Source of the DNA: Dyadobacter sp.
GTDB lineage: Bacteria > Bacteroidota > Bacteroidia > Cytophagales > Spirosomataceae
Assembly: GCF_017744695.1 (NCBI RefSeq)
Contig: NZ_JAGIAS010000011.1
Location: forward strand, 186,001-250,000
DNA length: 64,000 nucleotides
Reading direction: 5' to 3'
Positions 45,634 to 54,086 of the stretch are shown here, piece after piece; positions within the stretch are counted from its first letter, which is position 1; every line of letters begins with the position of its first letter. Below the pieces are notes generated by a model that did no database searches, had not been told where the DNA came from, and saw nothing but the letters and a program-made list of their open reading frames with translations. The translations under genes were made by a program, and so were the position numbers.

Positions 45634-45670
45634 GGTTTATAATTTGCAACAATGTTGCAAATTATAAACC
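45634..45670. promoter_or_regulatory. Perfect 17-bp-arm palindrome at the COG0523 start (putative Zur/Fur-type operator)
   Basis: The arms 45634-45650 and 45654-45670 are exact reverse complements with a 3-nt centre. The core is TGCAAC-AAT-GTTGCA. It ends 6 nt before the start codon, and the intervening bases are T6 on the coding strand, so the transcript would form a terminator-like hairpin plus U-run at the ATG. A Fur-family repressor site is the preferred reading. Confidence 0.7.
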
Positions 45671-45677
45671 TTGATAC

Positions 45678-45702
45678 ATAAATGCAACTATGTTGCATTT
45701 AT
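45678..45702. promoter_or_regulatory. Second palindrome with the same core (putative Zur/Fur-type operator)
   Basis: The 11-bp arms ATAAATGCAAC (45678-45688) and GTTGCATTTAT (45692-45702) flank TAT. The core TGCAAC-N3-GTTGCA is the same as in the palindrome 7 bp away, as expected for tandem binding of one dimeric repressor. Confidence 0.65.
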
Positions 45703-45791
45703 TGAAAACATTGCCGGTTCCAACCAGAGTGGATTCTGTGCCACATTCGGATTTATGTCGAGTTTCGTTTGCGGAGTAGAGAACCGGCATT

Positions 45792-46592
45792 TCAGCCCTG
45801 ATTGTCCCCTTCCCATTTGTCGCAAAATGCATTGCAGGTAACAAAAGCCGCATTGCGCTTTTTCATTGCACGGATCAGCCGGTCGAGCTTCGCGGTCAGT
45901 TTATCTCCGTCCGTCTTTTTGACATAACCCGGCAGCGTGTACGCGCTCAGGTCCGCAAATTCCCAGGGGTGGAAATAGAGCATCAGGTTACCGCGCTTTC
46001 GGAGCGTGAGGCCGCACAGTCCGGCGTAAATGCGAAGCGGCAGGTTTTTAAACGACAGCCAGAACAGCGGGAAACGCAACCAGGGCGTGGTGGAGCAAGG
46101 TAGTTCGATCAACCCGTCGGTCCGGTTGGGCAGCGGGTCCTCTCCCAGCAGATTATAGCGCCCCGGGAGCCAGGTCGGGTTCAGGGACGAATCGTAGCGG
46201 AAGCCCTCCCGGCGCAATGCTGCGCGATCGAATGGTTTCAGGCGCGGCATACGGAACCCGTTCACGGTTTGCCCGCTGACAGCCTCCAATATGCTCCGCG
46301 AATCGGCGATGTCGCTCTCGCGGAACACATGCATGGGTGCGTGCACGAGGGCGTGCGAGGCGATCTCGTGTTTTTGAGCGAGTTTCCGGATCAACGCCGG
46401 ATTTTCGGCGGCGAAATGCCCGGTAGTGAAGAACGTCGCGCGGATATCATGCGCGTCAAGCACGGAAAGTACGTTTTCCATGCCTCGTAGCGTCACCTGC
46501 ATCTGATCCGTTTCGGACACTTTCTGACCGTATTCTTCGGGAATATCAAACTCTTCCAGGTCGAAAGTGAGCATTACGAAAGATCGTTCCAT
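45792..46592 (-). CDS. Polysaccharide deacetylase-family protein (NodB-like)
   Basis: This is a NodB-fold esterase, 266 residues from the ATG at 46592, or 260 from an internal ATG at 46574. The internal start forms a TAATG stop-start overlap with the GT2 gene and directly precedes MLTFDLEEFDIPEEYG, so it may be the true one. Motifs are TFDLEEFD (catalytic Asp region), TFFTTGHFAAENPALIRKL, and SHALVHAPMH in place of the common SHTxxH metal site. No signal peptide is visible, so it may act on cytoplasmic lipid-linked sugars. It is the last gene of the GT87-GT2-deacetylase operon. Confidence 0.88.
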   Translation of the reverse strand: MERSFVMLTFDLEEFDIPEEYGQKVSETDQMQVTLRGMENVLSVLDAHDIRATFFTTGHFAAENPALIRKLAQKHEIASHALVHAPMHVFRESDIADSRSILEAVSGQTVNGFRMPRLKPFDRAALRREGFRYDSSLNPTWLPGRYNLLGEDPLPNRTDGLIELPCSTTPWLRFPLFWLSFKNLPLRIYAGLCGLTLRKRGNLMLYFHPWEFADLSAYTLPGYVKKTDGDKLTAKLDRLIRAMKKRNAAFVTCNAFCDKWEGDNQG

Positions 46593-47311
46593 AGGCCTCC
46601 AAGGATGGTGATTCTTGCAAAATTAACCGCTTCGCGGAACAGTACTTTCATGCTGAAGTCGCTGAAAACAATAGAAGAATTGGCACAAACCTCCACCTTC
46701 TCAATTCCGATGCCCTTTCGGATGAGCTTGCGGATCAGTTCCACTTCAAAAACAAAGGTATTGGTTTTCGTCCCTTGCACTTCGGGCAATATTTCCCGGC
46801 GCAAGCCTTTGATACCCGCCTGTGTGTCGGTAATGTGTTTGTTCAGAAAAAGGCGGTTCATCAAATGCAGGCCTTTCGAAAACAGTCTTCTTTTCAGCGG
46901 GAGCTTTTTGAAATACTCGGCGCTGCGGTTTCCGTAAACAAACCAGCAATCCGGATTTTCTTCAAATATCCTCACCATTTCGACGATCGGGTCTGTGCCA
47001 AACGGGAAATCGATGTCGGTGTAAACGATGATATCACCTTCCGCCCGGAGCGTACCTCTCCGGATGGCGGAGCCTTTGCCCTCATTGACCGCATTATCGA
47101 GGAAGATCACATTCGGGATCCGGCTCAATGCAGCCACTTCAGTCCGGTCGAGACGTGTAGAGCCATCATTGGAGACAATATACTGGACAACCCTGTCCGG
47201 CAGCTTCGCATTCAGCTCCCGGATATGGGCTTCCAACGTCCCGCACCAGCCTGGCAGGGGATTGTAGCAGGGCAGCACCACGCTGAGCCCCTGCTGATTT
47301 TCAGTTTTCAT
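46574..47311 (-). CDS. GT2-family glycosyltransferase (dolichyl/polyprenyl-phosphate sugar synthase-like)
   Basis: This is a 245-residue GT-A glycosyltransferase with LSVVLPCYNP at the N-terminus, VSNDGSTRLDRTEV, the DxD motif in YTDIDFPFGTDP, and QAGIKGLRREILPEVQ. It resembles polyprenyl-phosphate mannose/glucose synthases (DPM1/GtrB-like) but has no membrane helices. It would load a sugar onto a lipid carrier. It overlaps the GT87 gene upstream by 11 bp and the deacetylase downstream by up to 19 bp, so the three are cotranscribed and coupled. The neighbour is a polyprenol-phosphate-sugar-dependent transferase, so the two probably form donor and acceptor steps. Confidence 0.9.
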   Translation of the reverse strand: MKTENQQGLSVVLPCYNPLPGWCGTLEAHIRELNAKLPDRVVQYIVSNDGSTRLDRTEVAALSRIPNVIFLDNAVNEGKGSAIRRGTLRAEGDIIVYTDIDFPFGTDPIVEMVRIFEENPDCWFVYGNRSAEYFKKLPLKRRLFSKGLHLMNRLFLNKHITDTQAGIKGLRREILPEVQGTKTNTFVFEVELIRKLIRKGIGIEKVEVCANSSIVFSDFSMKVLFREAVNFARITILGGLWNDLS

Positions 47312-48449
47312 GTCGATGAAGTAGTAATTGTGTTTGTAAAACCACCCACACCAGCACGCAAGGGATCACCTTGATCAGGTAAGGCTCGAAAAAGTTGCGT
47401 CGAAGAGAGGGCGGGTAAATGTCGGTCGGTGCCAGAATACAGAACACAAACACCAGGACCAGTAATATTCTCGACCAGGGCGCGAGCCGCTCGCGGTTAA
47501 CGATATGAAATAGCACTACACCGGGAATAGCGATCACATAAGTAGGCGATTCGGCCGCGTGGTTGAACACGATCACCCAAAGCGAAGCATATGCAAACAA
47601 AAGCAGCCGCTCGTCAAGCGTGACGTACTGCTTTCTGAAAAAACACAGCAACCATGTAATGCCGAACAGCACCACTCCTACCAGCTGTACTTTGGTCACA
47701 TCATCGGGAGAGAACGCAGGGATCCAGACTTTCAGCAGGCCCATAATCGAGAATCCGTAATTGACGGCGTGATCGGCGACCAGGATACCGTACCAGTCCT
47801 CATAAACCTGCACGAAATGATCGATCCCCGTCACCGGCAGCGGCAACAATGCCAATACGCATGCCCAGAGCACCGAATAGCCTATAAACTGCCCTTTGCG
47901 CGGATAAAACAGGAACATACCGGCGTAAATCAGTCCGTACCCTTTGATACAGAATGCCAGTAAGGGAAACAACGCTGCCCAACGGGTTTTGCCGTTCTCG
48001 AGAAAAGTAAAAGTAAGGAGGCCCAGCGCCGCAATAAGGGGGTTGGTTTGCTGCCCGTGGAGCGAGGTCACCAGCTCGAACAGGATGAACCACCAGAAGA
48101 ACACCTTTTTGTCATAAGCAAGCGGCAGGCTGCGGATGGCATAGAAAAGCGCCAGCGAACAGCATATAAGCCAGAGCACAAGACTGACCGGCAGCGGCAG
48201 AAATGAGAAAGGTGCGAAAAAAATACAAAAGGAGGGATTGTAGAGGAACAAATCGAAATACTCGCGGGGATATTCCAGGTGCAGGTTCTGATGCCGGGCC
48301 AGGTGACCGAGGGCCGCTCTGAAAATCTGGAAATTATTATACTTCAACGGTCCGCCTACATAATGCTGGATGCCGATAATGACGCTCAGCAGGACATAAA
48401 CAGCTAAAACAACCTTCTCACGCGAGAAGAATTCCGATACTCTTTTCAT
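47301..48449 (-). CDS. GT87-family (DUF2029) membrane glycosyltransferase
   Basis: This is a 382-residue integral membrane protein with about nine to ten hydrophobic helices (VVLAVYVLLSVIIGIQ, FCIFFAPFSFLPLPVSLVLW, SGVFLFY-like stretches). It matches GT87/DUF2029 enzymes that transfer mannose or related sugars from polyprenyl-phosphate donors to extracytoplasmic acceptors. It is first in the operon with the GT2 synthase and deacetylase and overlaps the GT2 gene by 11 bp. The three may build and trim a lipid-linked glycan on the periplasmic side. A possible -7 element lies about 36 bp upstream. The acceptor is unknown. Confidence 0.85.
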   Translation of the reverse strand: MKRVSEFFSREKVVLAVYVLLSVIIGIQHYVGGPLKYNNFQIFRAALGHLARHQNLHLEYPREYFDLFLYNPSFCIFFAPFSFLPLPVSLVLWLICCSLALFYAIRSLPLAYDKKVFFWWFILFELVTSLHGQQTNPLIAALGLLTFTFLENGKTRWAALFPLLAFCIKGYGLIYAGMFLFYPRKGQFIGYSVLWACVLALLPLPVTGIDHFVQVYEDWYGILVADHAVNYGFSIMGLLKVWIPAFSPDDVTKVQLVGVVLFGITWLLCFFRKQYVTLDERLLLFAYASLWVIVFNHAAESPTYVIAIPGVVLFHIVNRERLAPWSRILLVLVFVFCILAPTDIYPPSLRRNFFEPYLIKVIPCVLVWVVLQTQLLLHRHEN

Positions 48450-48484
48450 TACTCGAATGTACTTGTTAGGGATGGGTTTTGATC

Positions 48485-48492
48485 CAAAGATA
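48485..48492 (-). promoter_or_regulatory. Candidate -7 element for the GT87 operon
   Basis: On the minus strand TATCTTTG (48492-48485) matches TAnnTTTG. It stands 36-43 nt upstream of the GT87 start codon. No good -33 TTTG is seen at the expected distance. Confidence 0.3.
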
Positions 48493-48699
48493 TAGCGCGG
48501 CGGATCAACGAAAAACGGGAAATCATCATCTCGGCATATTTTAATTTTTTCCTAATATCCTATAATCATTATCCGCCGACAAAAAGCGGCAATCGGGGGA
48601 AGGACGCGAAAAAATGCCTGACGGTTGTAACCGGAAGAGGTTAATTAAGTATTTTGGCCCTGTGTACATCGTAACCGCTTCCTAACCTTAGTATTGCCA

Positions 48700-50337
48700 A
48701 TGCCAGTACCCAACATGCCGATCGGCACTGTCGCACCTTTTGCCGGAGATATTACGAACGTCAATACGTTGATACCACTCCAGAATTCCGGCTGGCTGGT
48801 TTGCGACGGCGGCTCTTACCGGCAAGATGCCTATCCCGAATTGTTCCATGCAATCGGTACTGCCCATGGTGGTGATGCGGTCAGCTTTAACGTTCCTGAT
48901 CTGCGGGGAAGATTCCTTCGCGGAACTACCGGTAGCGCTGCTGTCGATCCCGACGCCGGCAACCGTACGTCGGCTGCTCCCGGCGGGGCGACCGGCAACA
49001 ATACAGGTTCCTGGCAACCGGCTGCCACAGGTTTGCCCAAAAATCAATGGGTGTTGCAATCAGCCGGCTCGCATACACATACTTGCAGTCACCTAAACGC
49101 TCAAATGCGCATGGCCTGGAGTGGTTCAACTCAAACAATGGCCCGTTGGAACGCGCCTGCAACAACCCAAAGTACCGGGGCACACTTCCATCAGCTAACG
49201 GGATTCGATCAGGAGACAACGCCTGTCTGCGTCGCGATGTATTTTATCATCAAAGCCAAAGAGCCCTATCAGTCAACGGGTGATACCCCTGCCGGTGCGA
49301 TCATTGCCTTCGGTGGCGGCATGTCCGCACTGCCTGATAAATGGTTAAAATGTGACGGTACTCCTTACGATAAGGCACAGCAGCCCAACCTGACAAAAGC
49401 AATCGGAAATAATTATGGTGGAGACGGTGCAGGTGTGCTAAATGTTCCGGATTTGCGAGGCTACTTCCTCCGGGGAGCCAGTCATGACACCGGCAGGGAT
49501 GCAGATGCCCCTAAACGACATGCCTTAAACAAGGGTGGCAATGAGGGCCATAAGGTGGGCTCTGCGCAGTTTTACGCCACAGCTTCACCCAGGACACTCC
49601 GTCTTACAAATACGGGCAACCACTATCACTATATTGACAAAGTGCCTCAAACGAGCAGCTATGCAGCCTTCGGTGCATCCGGACCCGCGGCATTCAACTG
49701 TATGGTGTGGACAGAAAATCAAACGACCTCTTCGGAAAGTGGAGATCATACGCATACGCTCACAGGCGGTGACAAAGAGACCAGGCCGGAAAATATCTAC
49801 ACTGATTTTCTGATTGCGAGCGATAACGTCCCCCAATCGGCGCCCCCTGTCGGTACTATCCTGGCATTTGGCGGAGATGTAACCGACGATCAGGTCTTGA
49901 GAGCTCTCAAACGGGCCGACTGGATTCCATGCGATGGAGGCATCATCAATATGGCGGTTCGTGAATACTGGGAATTAGGAGAAATCATAGGCCGCATCTA
50001 TGGCGAAAGTTTTCTGGGCGACAGACTCCCCGATCTGCGTGGGTGTTTTATAATCGGCGCAGGCAAAGTGCGGGCGGGTACGTTACTGGAGAACTCCAAG
50101 ACAGGCGCACCCAATAACCCGATCATCACCACAACCGATGGCGAGCATACCCATATTATGAACAATGTCCCCACGGAAATGCAGAACATCGACCGCGTGG
50201 CGGGCATTGAGCTTGCTCAACACAATTCCCATGGCCACACTTCGTCAAATGGTGAACATTCACACCAGATTTCAGGTGGAGATTCCGAATCAAGGCCGGT
50301 TAATGTTTCTGTAAATTACATCATCAGGTGTAAATAG
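48700..50337 (+). CDS. Three-module phage tail-collar/tail-fibre-like protein
   Basis: The protein is 545 residues from the ATG at 48700; a TTG two codons earlier is also possible. It has three tandem modules of about 165-185 residues. Each begins GT(V/I)xxF(A/G)G, has a W(L/I)xCDG box and the (V/L)PDLRGxF(L/I)xG core of the tail-collar domain, and ends with GxHxHxLTGxDxETxP-type sequence: FHQLTGFDQETTP, HTHTLTGGDKETRP and HSHQISGGDSESRP. Many HxH pairs (HTHT, HFH, HYH, HTH, HSH) recall metal-binding tail-fibre tips. Standalone bacterial relatives (MdpB-like) normally have one module. No other phage gene is nearby, no signal peptide is visible, and the gene is monocistronic. Function unknown. 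Confidence 0.88.
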   Translation: MPVPNMPIGTVAPFAGDITNVNTLIPLQNSGWLVCDGGSYRQDAYPELFHAIGTAHGGDAVSFNVPDLRGRFLRGTTGSAAVDPDAGNRTSAAPGGATGNNTGSWQPAATGLPKNQWVLQSAGSHTHTCSHLNAQMRMAWSGSTQTMARWNAPATTQSTGAHFHQLTGFDQETTPVCVAMYFIIKAKEPYQSTGDTPAGAIIAFGGGMSALPDKWLKCDGTPYDKAQQPNLTKAIGNNYGGDGAGVLNVPDLRGYFLRGASHDTGRDADAPKRHALNKGGNEGHKVGSAQFYATASPRTLRLTNTGNHYHYIDKVPQTSSYAAFGASGPAAFNCMVWTENQTTSSESGDHTHTLTGGDKETRPENIYTDFLIASDNVPQSAPPVGTILAFGGDVTDDQVLRALKRADWIPCDGGIINMAVREYWELGEIIGRIYGESFLGDRLPDLRGCFIIGAGKVRAGTLLENSKTGAPNNPIITTTDGEHTHIMNNVPTEMQNIDRVAGIELAQHNSHGHTSSNGEHSHQISGGDSESRPVNVSVNYIIRCK

Positions 50338-50453
50338 TTGTAAAACGTCTTTATCGCTCAGCAATTCCTTGACAGACCCGGCAAAAGTGCTCCGTTCCGA
50401 ATAACCTTGACGGTAATTCTCGTATTTTCGGGCTGAGCAAACAATCAACCGGT

Positions 50454-51020
50454 ATGTATGCAGCTATCCTAAGAGCGACAGGAAATTATCAGGATTCCGA
50501 CATCGGGCTTTTTGAGAAAGAAGTACGGGCGCGAGAAGTCCTGAAACACGAATTGTTGCTCCGAAAAGGCGAAGTTGCCCGGTCCGTATATTATTTGCTG
50601 GAAGGCGCCGTACGACAATACGATATCGTCTCTGAATCCGAATACAATACCATTGACCTCCATCTTGCCGGAGACTGGTTCTTTAATCATGAAAGCCTGG
50701 TCGCCCAGCGTCCTTCCCGGTTGTTCATCGAAGCCTACACCGATTGCCGGTTCATCGAAATCAGCCTGGATACAATTCACTATCTGACGGGCAAGTCAAT
50801 CGCGTTTTTACAGCTCAACAAGGTTCTGGAAGGCGCGTTTCAAAGAATGCAATTTTTTGACCAATCCATGACACCGGTAGAGAAATACCGTTACCTGCTT
50901 GAAAATCGTCCGAAAGTGATCCAGGCATTCCCGCTCAAAATCATCGCCTCCTATCTCAAAATCACACCTGAAACTCTCAGCAGGGCCAGGAATGCGGTGG
51001 CGAATGGCGCCATTTCTTGA
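50454..51020 (+). CDS. Crp/Fnr-family transcriptional regulator (Bacteroidota short type)
   Basis: This is a 188-residue regulator with an N-terminal cyclic-nucleotide-binding-like domain (about 20-125; LLRKGEVARSVYYLLEGAVRQY, HESLVAQRPS) and a C-terminal HTH (FPLKIIASYLKITPETLSRAR). The chain ends shortly after the recognition helix, as is usual for this Bacteroidota subgroup. It differs from the regulator at 13903 and lacks its SREVVSR recognition helix, so it should read a different site. The VOC gene begins 62 bp after its stop, perhaps in the same transcript. The effector is unknown. Confidence 0.9.
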   Translation: MYAAILRATGNYQDSDIGLFEKEVRAREVLKHELLLRKGEVARSVYYLLEGAVRQYDIVSESEYNTIDLHLAGDWFFNHESLVAQRPSRLFIEAYTDCRFIEISLDTIHYLTGKSIAFLQLNKVLEGAFQRMQFFDQSMTPVEKYRYLLENRPKVIQAFPLKIIASYLKITPETLSRARNAVANGAIS

Positions 51021-51082
51021 TTTCGATCAAGATGAGTACTCACGCCAATGTTCTACTTTTGGCAGGAAATACTGCATATCAT

Positions 51083-51451
51083 ATGGAACACAAAGCATTA
51101 TCGATCCGCCCATTCATCGGGGCTACCGATTTCGGAGTTTCCCGCGCTTTTTATCGCGATCTGGGGTTTCAGGAGGTCATACTGACGCCGGTTATGTCGC
51201 TTTTCAAAACCGGAGACCATGGTTTTTACCTGCAAAATGCATTCAACAAGGATTGGATCGACAATACGATGGTATTCCTTGAAGTGGAGAATGTACAAAG
51301 CTTCTGGGATGAGCTTGTGACGCTCGACCTTTCGGCGAAATACAAAAATGTACGCCTAACCCCGATACGGGTCGACCATTGGGGTCGCGAATGTTTCGTT
51401 CACGACCCTTCGGGCATATTGTGGCATTTCGGGGAGTTTTTTAAAAAGTAG
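51083..51451 (+). CDS. VOC-family (glyoxalase/bleomycin-resistance fold) protein
   Basis: From ATG 51083 this is a 122-residue protein beginning MEHKALSIRPFIGATDFGVS, the usual VOC start; earlier TTG/ATG starts at 51017 or 51032 would add non-homologous residues. Typical features are SRAFYRDLGFQEVILTPVMS at the first beta-alpha-beta unit, DHGFYLQNAFNKDW, and the final DPSGILWHFGEF strand with the metal-ligand region. VOC proteins are metal-dependent isomerases or dioxygenases, or drug-binding proteins. The specific role is not deducible. It converges on the amylase gene 17 bp away and probably belongs with the Crp/Fnr gene upstream. Confidence 0.85.
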   Translation: MEHKALSIRPFIGATDFGVSRAFYRDLGFQEVILTPVMSLFKTGDHGFYLQNAFNKDWIDNTMVFLEVENVQSFWDELVTLDLSAKYKNVRLTPIRVDHWGRECFVHDPSGILWHFGEFFKK

Positions 51452-51468
51452 CAAGGCTAAGCCCTGAT

Positions 51469-53025
51469 TTACCGCAAAACCGCCGATCCGTAGGCCGGAA
51501 TTTTAAGCAGTTTGCCGCTGATTTCGACCTTTTCAGAAGACGCGAACAACAGCTTCCTGCCACGCGCTCCCGCAGGAAGCTCAATGGCCTTTTCCACGCC
51601 GCTCACATTATGCACGACCAGCAGGTCCCCGCTCGCGTGCGGGCGCGTGAATGCGATGATGTGCTCCTGCCGGATGCCCGCATCACCCAGGTTCACAGGC
51701 GCTACCTGGCGTAATGCAGGATATTCGTGCCGTAGCTTGAGCAATTTTTTATAATGATGGTAAATAGACGCCGGGTCCTTCACCTGGGCTTCCAGGTTAC
51801 GCACCTTGTCGTCGGTGGAATATGACGGTTTCATCCAGCTTGTGCGCAGCTTGTCTGTCGCCTGGTCCCGCCACAGAAATGGTTCGCGAATGTTTTCATC
51901 AGGTTTGTTACCGAGCATGCCTATTTCTTCGCCATAGTAGAGGTACGGCTCACCGGGGAGCGTCAGCAGCAGGCTGGCGGCAAGCTTCATTTTGGGGATG
52001 TCGCCATTCACAGTAGTGCCAATGCGGACGTGGTCGTGATTATTGTTAAAAACAGCATCGATAAAATCGGGATTAGCCGCTTTGTAAACCGCGTGGGTTT
52101 GCTGCAATTGCTTGATGAGATTAATAGACTCGCCACTTTTAAGCATTTGATGGATAGCCAGGGCCGCGTCGATGTTGAAATTGGCAGGAAGGCCTTTGAA
52201 ATACGGCGCAACTTTTTCAGGGGTTGACCAAACCTCCCCTACCAGATAAACGTCCGGCTTGAAGCTCCTCACCTTCTCGCGAAACTCGATCCAGAACGCA
52301 TGGCTTTTCTCCGCCTCCCAGTCGGGGTAAATGTGCTTGGCAGCATCGAGCCTGAACCCGTCCACTCCTACTTCGTTCAGCCAGAAACCGGCAATATCGT
52401 AGATTTCCTCACGAACTTTGGGATTGTCGAAGTTAAGGTCCGGCATACCGCTCCAGAACAGGCCATAGTATTTTTCATCACCACCCTCTTTCACCGCATG
52501 CCAAGGATTGACTTCCCATGAATCACCCGATTTCTCGCGTGTAGCGATGCCCAGCGAATCGATCGTCTTTTGGGGAAGCCACACATAATAGTCGCGGTAG
52601 GGATTCTGCTTTCCCTGCCGTGCCTGCTGAAACCACGGGTGCTGATCGCTGGTGTGGTTCACGACCAGGTCCTTGATGATCCGGATCCCCCGCTTGTGCG
52701 CTTCTGAAAGCAACCTTTTGAAATCAGCCATTGTGCCATATTCCGGATCGATTTGCCGGTAATCCGTCACATCGTACTTGTGGTAGGTCGGCGATTTACA
52801 GATGGGTGTGAGCCAAAGCGCATCCACGCCCAGGTCTTTCAGGTAATCCAGCCTGGATGTGATCCCGTTGATATCCCCTATCCCGTCCCCGTTCGAATCG
52901 GCGAACGAGCGGACGAATATTTCGTAGCAAACAGCGGGAGGATTGGTTTGCCGGGCCTGTGCCGCGGCCCCGGTCAGGAGCCACAGCACGGCAAAACAGC
53001 ATCTTTTGACCTGCTTGAAATCCAT
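51469..53025 (-). CDS. GH13-family alpha-amylase/alpha-glucosidase
   Basis: This is a 518-residue exported enzyme with a signal peptide ending near AAAQA. The TIM-barrel shows all four GH13 regions: DLVVNHTS (I), GFRLDAAKH with nucleophile Asp227 (II), LVGEVW with acid/base Glu264 (III), and FNNNHDHVR with Asp331 (IV). A DSNGDGIGD loop (43-51) matches the calcium-binding loop of GH13 alpha-amylase and oligo-1,6-glucosidase-like members. A C-terminal beta-sandwich follows (HIIAFTRPHASGDLLVVHN). It is the last gene of the SusC-SusD-SusE operon, 14 bp after SusE, and would cut starch or maltooligosaccharides in the periplasm. The subfamily and exact specificity (alpha-1,4 or alpha-1,6) are not fixed by the sequence alone. 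Confidence 0.94.
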   Translation of the reverse strand: MDFKQVKRCCFAVLWLLTGAAAQARQTNPPAVCYEIFVRSFADSNGDGIGDINGITSRLDYLKDLGVDALWLTPICKSPTYHKYDVTDYRQIDPEYGTMADFKRLLSEAHKRGIRIIKDLVVNHTSDQHPWFQQARQGKQNPYRDYYVWLPQKTIDSLGIATREKSGDSWEVNPWHAVKEGGDEKYYGLFWSGMPDLNFDNPKVREEIYDIAGFWLNEVGVDGFRLDAAKHIYPDWEAEKSHAFWIEFREKVRSFKPDVYLVGEVWSTPEKVAPYFKGLPANFNIDAALAIHQMLKSGESINLIKQLQQTHAVYKAANPDFIDAVFNNNHDHVRIGTTVNGDIPKMKLAASLLLTLPGEPYLYYGEEIGMLGNKPDENIREPFLWRDQATDKLRTSWMKPSYSTDDKVRNLEAQVKDPASIYHHYKKLLKLRHEYPALRQVAPVNLGDAGIRQEHIIAFTRPHASGDLLVVHNVSGVEKAIELPAGARGRKLLFASSEKVEISGKLLKIPAYGSAVLR

Positions 53026-53039
53026 GAATCAGATGAAAG

Positions 53040-54086
53040 TTATTTTTTGGTGATAGAATAAATATAGTTCCCCGCATTGCTCAGGTTGAGGCTCACGATA
53101 TACGTGCCGGCCGCATCCACCTTGATGTTCCCATTGTCCAGCGTGTCGGGTATACCATCAGCATTACCGTCTCCATATGCGAGAGCCCAGTCGTCATTCG
53201 CTCTGAATTTGACTTCTCCCTGGGTCAACGCCACTTCCGCAGTCCAGGCCCCGCTTTTCGGGTCGAACGTCAGGTCCTGGTCCTTATCCCAGCCACCTTT
53301 GGTCGCCGAGCCCAGTACGCCCCATATGGTTTTAAGCGACGACCACGTGCTGGTGTTCAGGTCGGCTTTGAGCAGGTAATAACCGGAGCCTTTCTGCGTC
53401 AGGTTACCGCTGGTTCCCAGCTTGCCGGGGCCTCCGCTGCCATAATCACCTTCATTCCAGTTGGGTGCATTGGTAAATTTAAATTCGGTAGTTTCGTCCG
53501 GAAAGTAAACATAACCTTCAAATCTTTTGTCGTCCTTCACCGAAACCAGCTTTGGCGCCTTGTCCGGGGCCCAGCCCTGATAGCTGCCCGGAACGTAAAT
53601 CGCCGGATAGACGATCACGACAAAATACGGCTTGACCGACAACTCCTTCGTGGCCGAGATCGTATTCATGCGTTCGGCCGAGGTACCGAGTGACGATATC
53701 ACCCGTGCCTCCACATCCGCCGCCTGCCCGGCTGCCAGTTTGAGCTTGTTGATCATCAGGCCATTGATTTCGCTGGTAGTAAGCGACTTTTTCAACGCGC
53801 TGCCGGCACTGATCTCCACCGGTTTTTGAAAATTATTACCCTTTTTGTCCAGCTGAATGGTATAGCTGATCACACTGGCGAAGCCATAATCCACAGGCGT
53901 CCAGGAGAAAACGACAGCCTCCTTATCTGCATTTGCGCTGGTCAGTTCCAGTACAGGCTGGTTCACGGAAAGCGTAGCCGCCGGCCCCGGCGTGGCGATG
54001 GTTTTGATTTCATCCTTTTCACAGGCCGACATCATGGCAAATACCATTAATGAGGCAAAAACTGATATGCTGCGGTACTTTTTCAT
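53040..54086 (-). CDS. SusE/SusF-family starch-binding outer membrane lipoprotein
   Basis: This is a 348-residue lipoprotein with lipobox MMSAC (Cys22). The N-terminal SusE domain (about 35-155, LSVNQPVLELTSANADKEAV, SYTIQLDKKGNNF) is followed by starch-binding beta-sandwich modules (about 165-250, PGSYQGWAPDKAPKLVSVKD, FKFTNAPNW; and about 255-348, VLGSATKGGWDKDQDLTFD, VKFRANDDWALAYG). These match SusE/SusF CBMs that hold starch on the cell surface. The start codon overlaps the SusD stop as ATGA, indicating translational coupling. It sits between SusD and the GH13 gene. The domain types make starch or maltooligosaccharides the likeliest substrate of the locus. Confidence 0.94.
   Translation of the reverse strand: MKKYRSISVFASLMVFAMMSACEKDEIKTIATPGPAATLSVNQPVLELTSANADKEAVVFSWTPVDYGFASVISYTIQLDKKGNNFQKPVEISAGSALKKSLTTSEINGLMINKLKLAAGQAADVEARVISSLGTSAERMNTISATKELSVKPYFVVIVYPAIYVPGSYQGWAPDKAPKLVSVKDDKRFEGYVYFPDETTEFKFTNAPNWNEGDYGSGGPGKLGTSGNLTQKGSGYYLLKADLNTSTWSSLKTIWGVLGSATKGGWDKDQDLTFDPKSGAWTAEVALTQGEVKFRANDDWALAYGDGNADGIPDTLDNGNIKVDAAGTYIVSLNLSNAGNYIYSITKK

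Noticed and set aside
45634..45670. Intrinsic terminator of an upstream transcript
   Set aside because: The stem plus T6 resembles one, but it abuts the start codon, is AT-rich and shares its core with a second palindrome, so an operator reading is preferred; the attenuator possibility is kept as a finding.
48700..50337. Prophage remnant
   Set aside because: Only the collar-type protein is phage-like; no integrase, capsid, terminase, tail tube or attachment repeats occur nearby.
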